Shown: positions 63,449 to 64,000 of the stretch, in pieces | How positions within the stretch are numbered: position 1 is the stretch's first letter | How the letters are laid out: every line of letters begins with the position of its first letter | Assembly: GCA_041917755.1 (NCBI GenBank) | Contig: JAYRWY010000007.1 | Span: 248,001 to 312,000 of the forward strand | Source: RGZA01 sp041917755 | GTDB lineage: Bacteria > Pseudomonadota > Alphaproteobacteria > UBA9219 > RGZA01 | Length of the DNA stretch: 64,000 nucleotides | Direction: 5' to 3' | Position numbers and translations under genes: made by a program | The notes under the pieces: model-generated | Seen by the model: only the letters and a program-made list of their open reading frames with translations | Told to the model about the DNA's origin: nothing | Databases searched by the model: none

Positions 63449-64000
63449 CCCAATATTGAAATGCTTGCCGGTTATCCTTGCTATACTCATGGGGATGATA
63501 TGCGTAGCGTTTCCTGCTGCTGCGCAAAGTATTAATTTAAACGTCGGCGGCCAAGAAGGTGGCTCAACTGCATCGCAGGTTATCCAGCTGGTGATGCTCA
63601 TCACCGTACTGTCACTTGCGCCATCTATCTTGATGATGGTGACCTCTTTTGTACGCATCGTTGTTTCACTGTCATTGTTGCGTACAGCTCTTGGTTTACA
63701 ACAAACCCCACCCAATACCGTAATTATCAGTCTGGCAATGTTTTTGACCTTTTTCATTATGGCACCAACCTTCAACAAGGCCTATGACCAGGGCATCAAG
63801 CCGTTGATGGCTGAAAAAATCAAAGAAGAAGATGCGGTCAAGCTTACTGCGCAACCTTTTCACGATTTTATGATGCGTTATGTCCGCGATAAGGATTTAA
63901 AGTTGTTTGCCGATATGGCGAAAATGCCGCCCGCTACAAAAGTAGAAGAAGTTCCCTATCATGTGCTCATACCTGCATTCATGATTTCAGAGCTGCGTCG
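63435..64000 (+). CDS. fliP: Flagellar export gate protein FliP (partial, runs off the window)
   Basis: FliP forms the pentameric core of the export gate. The 188 residues visible begin with a cleavable signal sequence (ILAILMGMICVAFPAAAQS), followed by VIQLVMLITVLSLAPSILMMVTSFVRIVVSLSLLRTALGLQQTPPNTVIISLAMFLTFFIMAP, which is diagnostic. The reading frame is open to the right edge of the window at FMISELR, a conserved segment about three quarters along the protein. ATG 63435 overlaps fliO by 14 bases. The remaining C-terminal helices lie outside. Confidence 0.96.
   Translation, partial: MKKNSPILKCLPVILAILMGMICVAFPAAAQSINLNVGGQEGGSTASQVIQLVMLITVLSLAPSILMMVTSFVRIVVSLSLLRTALGLQQTPPNTVIISLAMFLTFFIMAPTFNKAYDQGIKPLMAEKIKEEDAVKLTAQPFHDFMMRYVRDKDLKLFADMAKMPPATKVEEVPYHVLIPAFMISELR

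Overview
The window is a chromosomal segment of a free-living, flagellated, aerobic alphaproteobacterium of moderate GC content (roughly 47-48 percent by eye). Lineage markers agree with each other: the hybrid kinase CckA directly downstream of flhB, FliX divergent from flgI, a MotE-type motor chaperone, DksA with only one of the four zinc cysteines, CoxF inside the aa3 oxidase operon, an argH-lipoprotein-lysA-DUF4175 block, and a GTTC-N7-GTTC SOS box at recA. I cannot fix the order. A Rhodospirillales- or Micavibrio-like lineage is a guess.

Layout. 1-3.3 kb: the tail of a CheA-like kinase, then rpsM-rpsK-rpoA-rplQ and a small Cys-rich lipoprotein. 3.3-8.8 kb: an SMR exporter, then htrA-rarA-nadB-nadC. 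9-18.4 kb: a tightly coupled type IVb pilus operon (secretin, ASH/PilP-like protein, ATPase, membrane platform, two bitopic proteins) ending in two near-duplicate pilin-like genes. 18.6-24.6 kb: a DJ-1-like pseudoenzyme, ctaA, a short DUF4175 protein, lysA, a tiny lipoprotein, argH and a divergent TlpA thioredoxin. 24.6-38.3 kb: flagellar genes (flgD, fliK, a FlgN-like gene, flgJ, flgI; fliX, dksA; flgH, flgA, flgG, flgF; fliL, fliM, DUF6468, motE). 38.5-42.6 kb: cheY, cheZ and a large TPR protein. 42.9-52.4 kb: the cytochrome c oxidase operon, running on into thrC, an M16 protease and a GNAT. 52.4-58.7 kb: ilvE, recA, an AT-rich group of orphan genes, and cckA. 58.8-64 kb: flhB-fliR-fliQ-fliE-flgC-flgB, divergent from fhlB-unknown-fliO-fliP.

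The genes imply these systems: aa3 respiration with its haem O, haem A and copper assembly factors; NAD, lysine, arginine, threonine and branched-chain amino acid synthesis; a flagellum with one response-regulator/phosphatase pair; and a type IVb pilus.

The strongest non-coding signal is a regulatory layer for the flagellum. Strong -24/-12 (sigma-54) elements, with 10-11 of 12 consensus positions, precede flgI, flgF, fliK and flgB on the minus strand and fliL on the plus strand. A weaker one precedes fhlB. fliX instead has a TTAA-N7-TTAA CtrA box overlapping its -35. With cckA in the same window, the sequence suggests CckA to CtrA to fliX, then FliX with an FlbD-like activator driving sigma-54 operons. 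No tRNA, rRNA, CRISPR array, insertion sequence or prophage was recognised.
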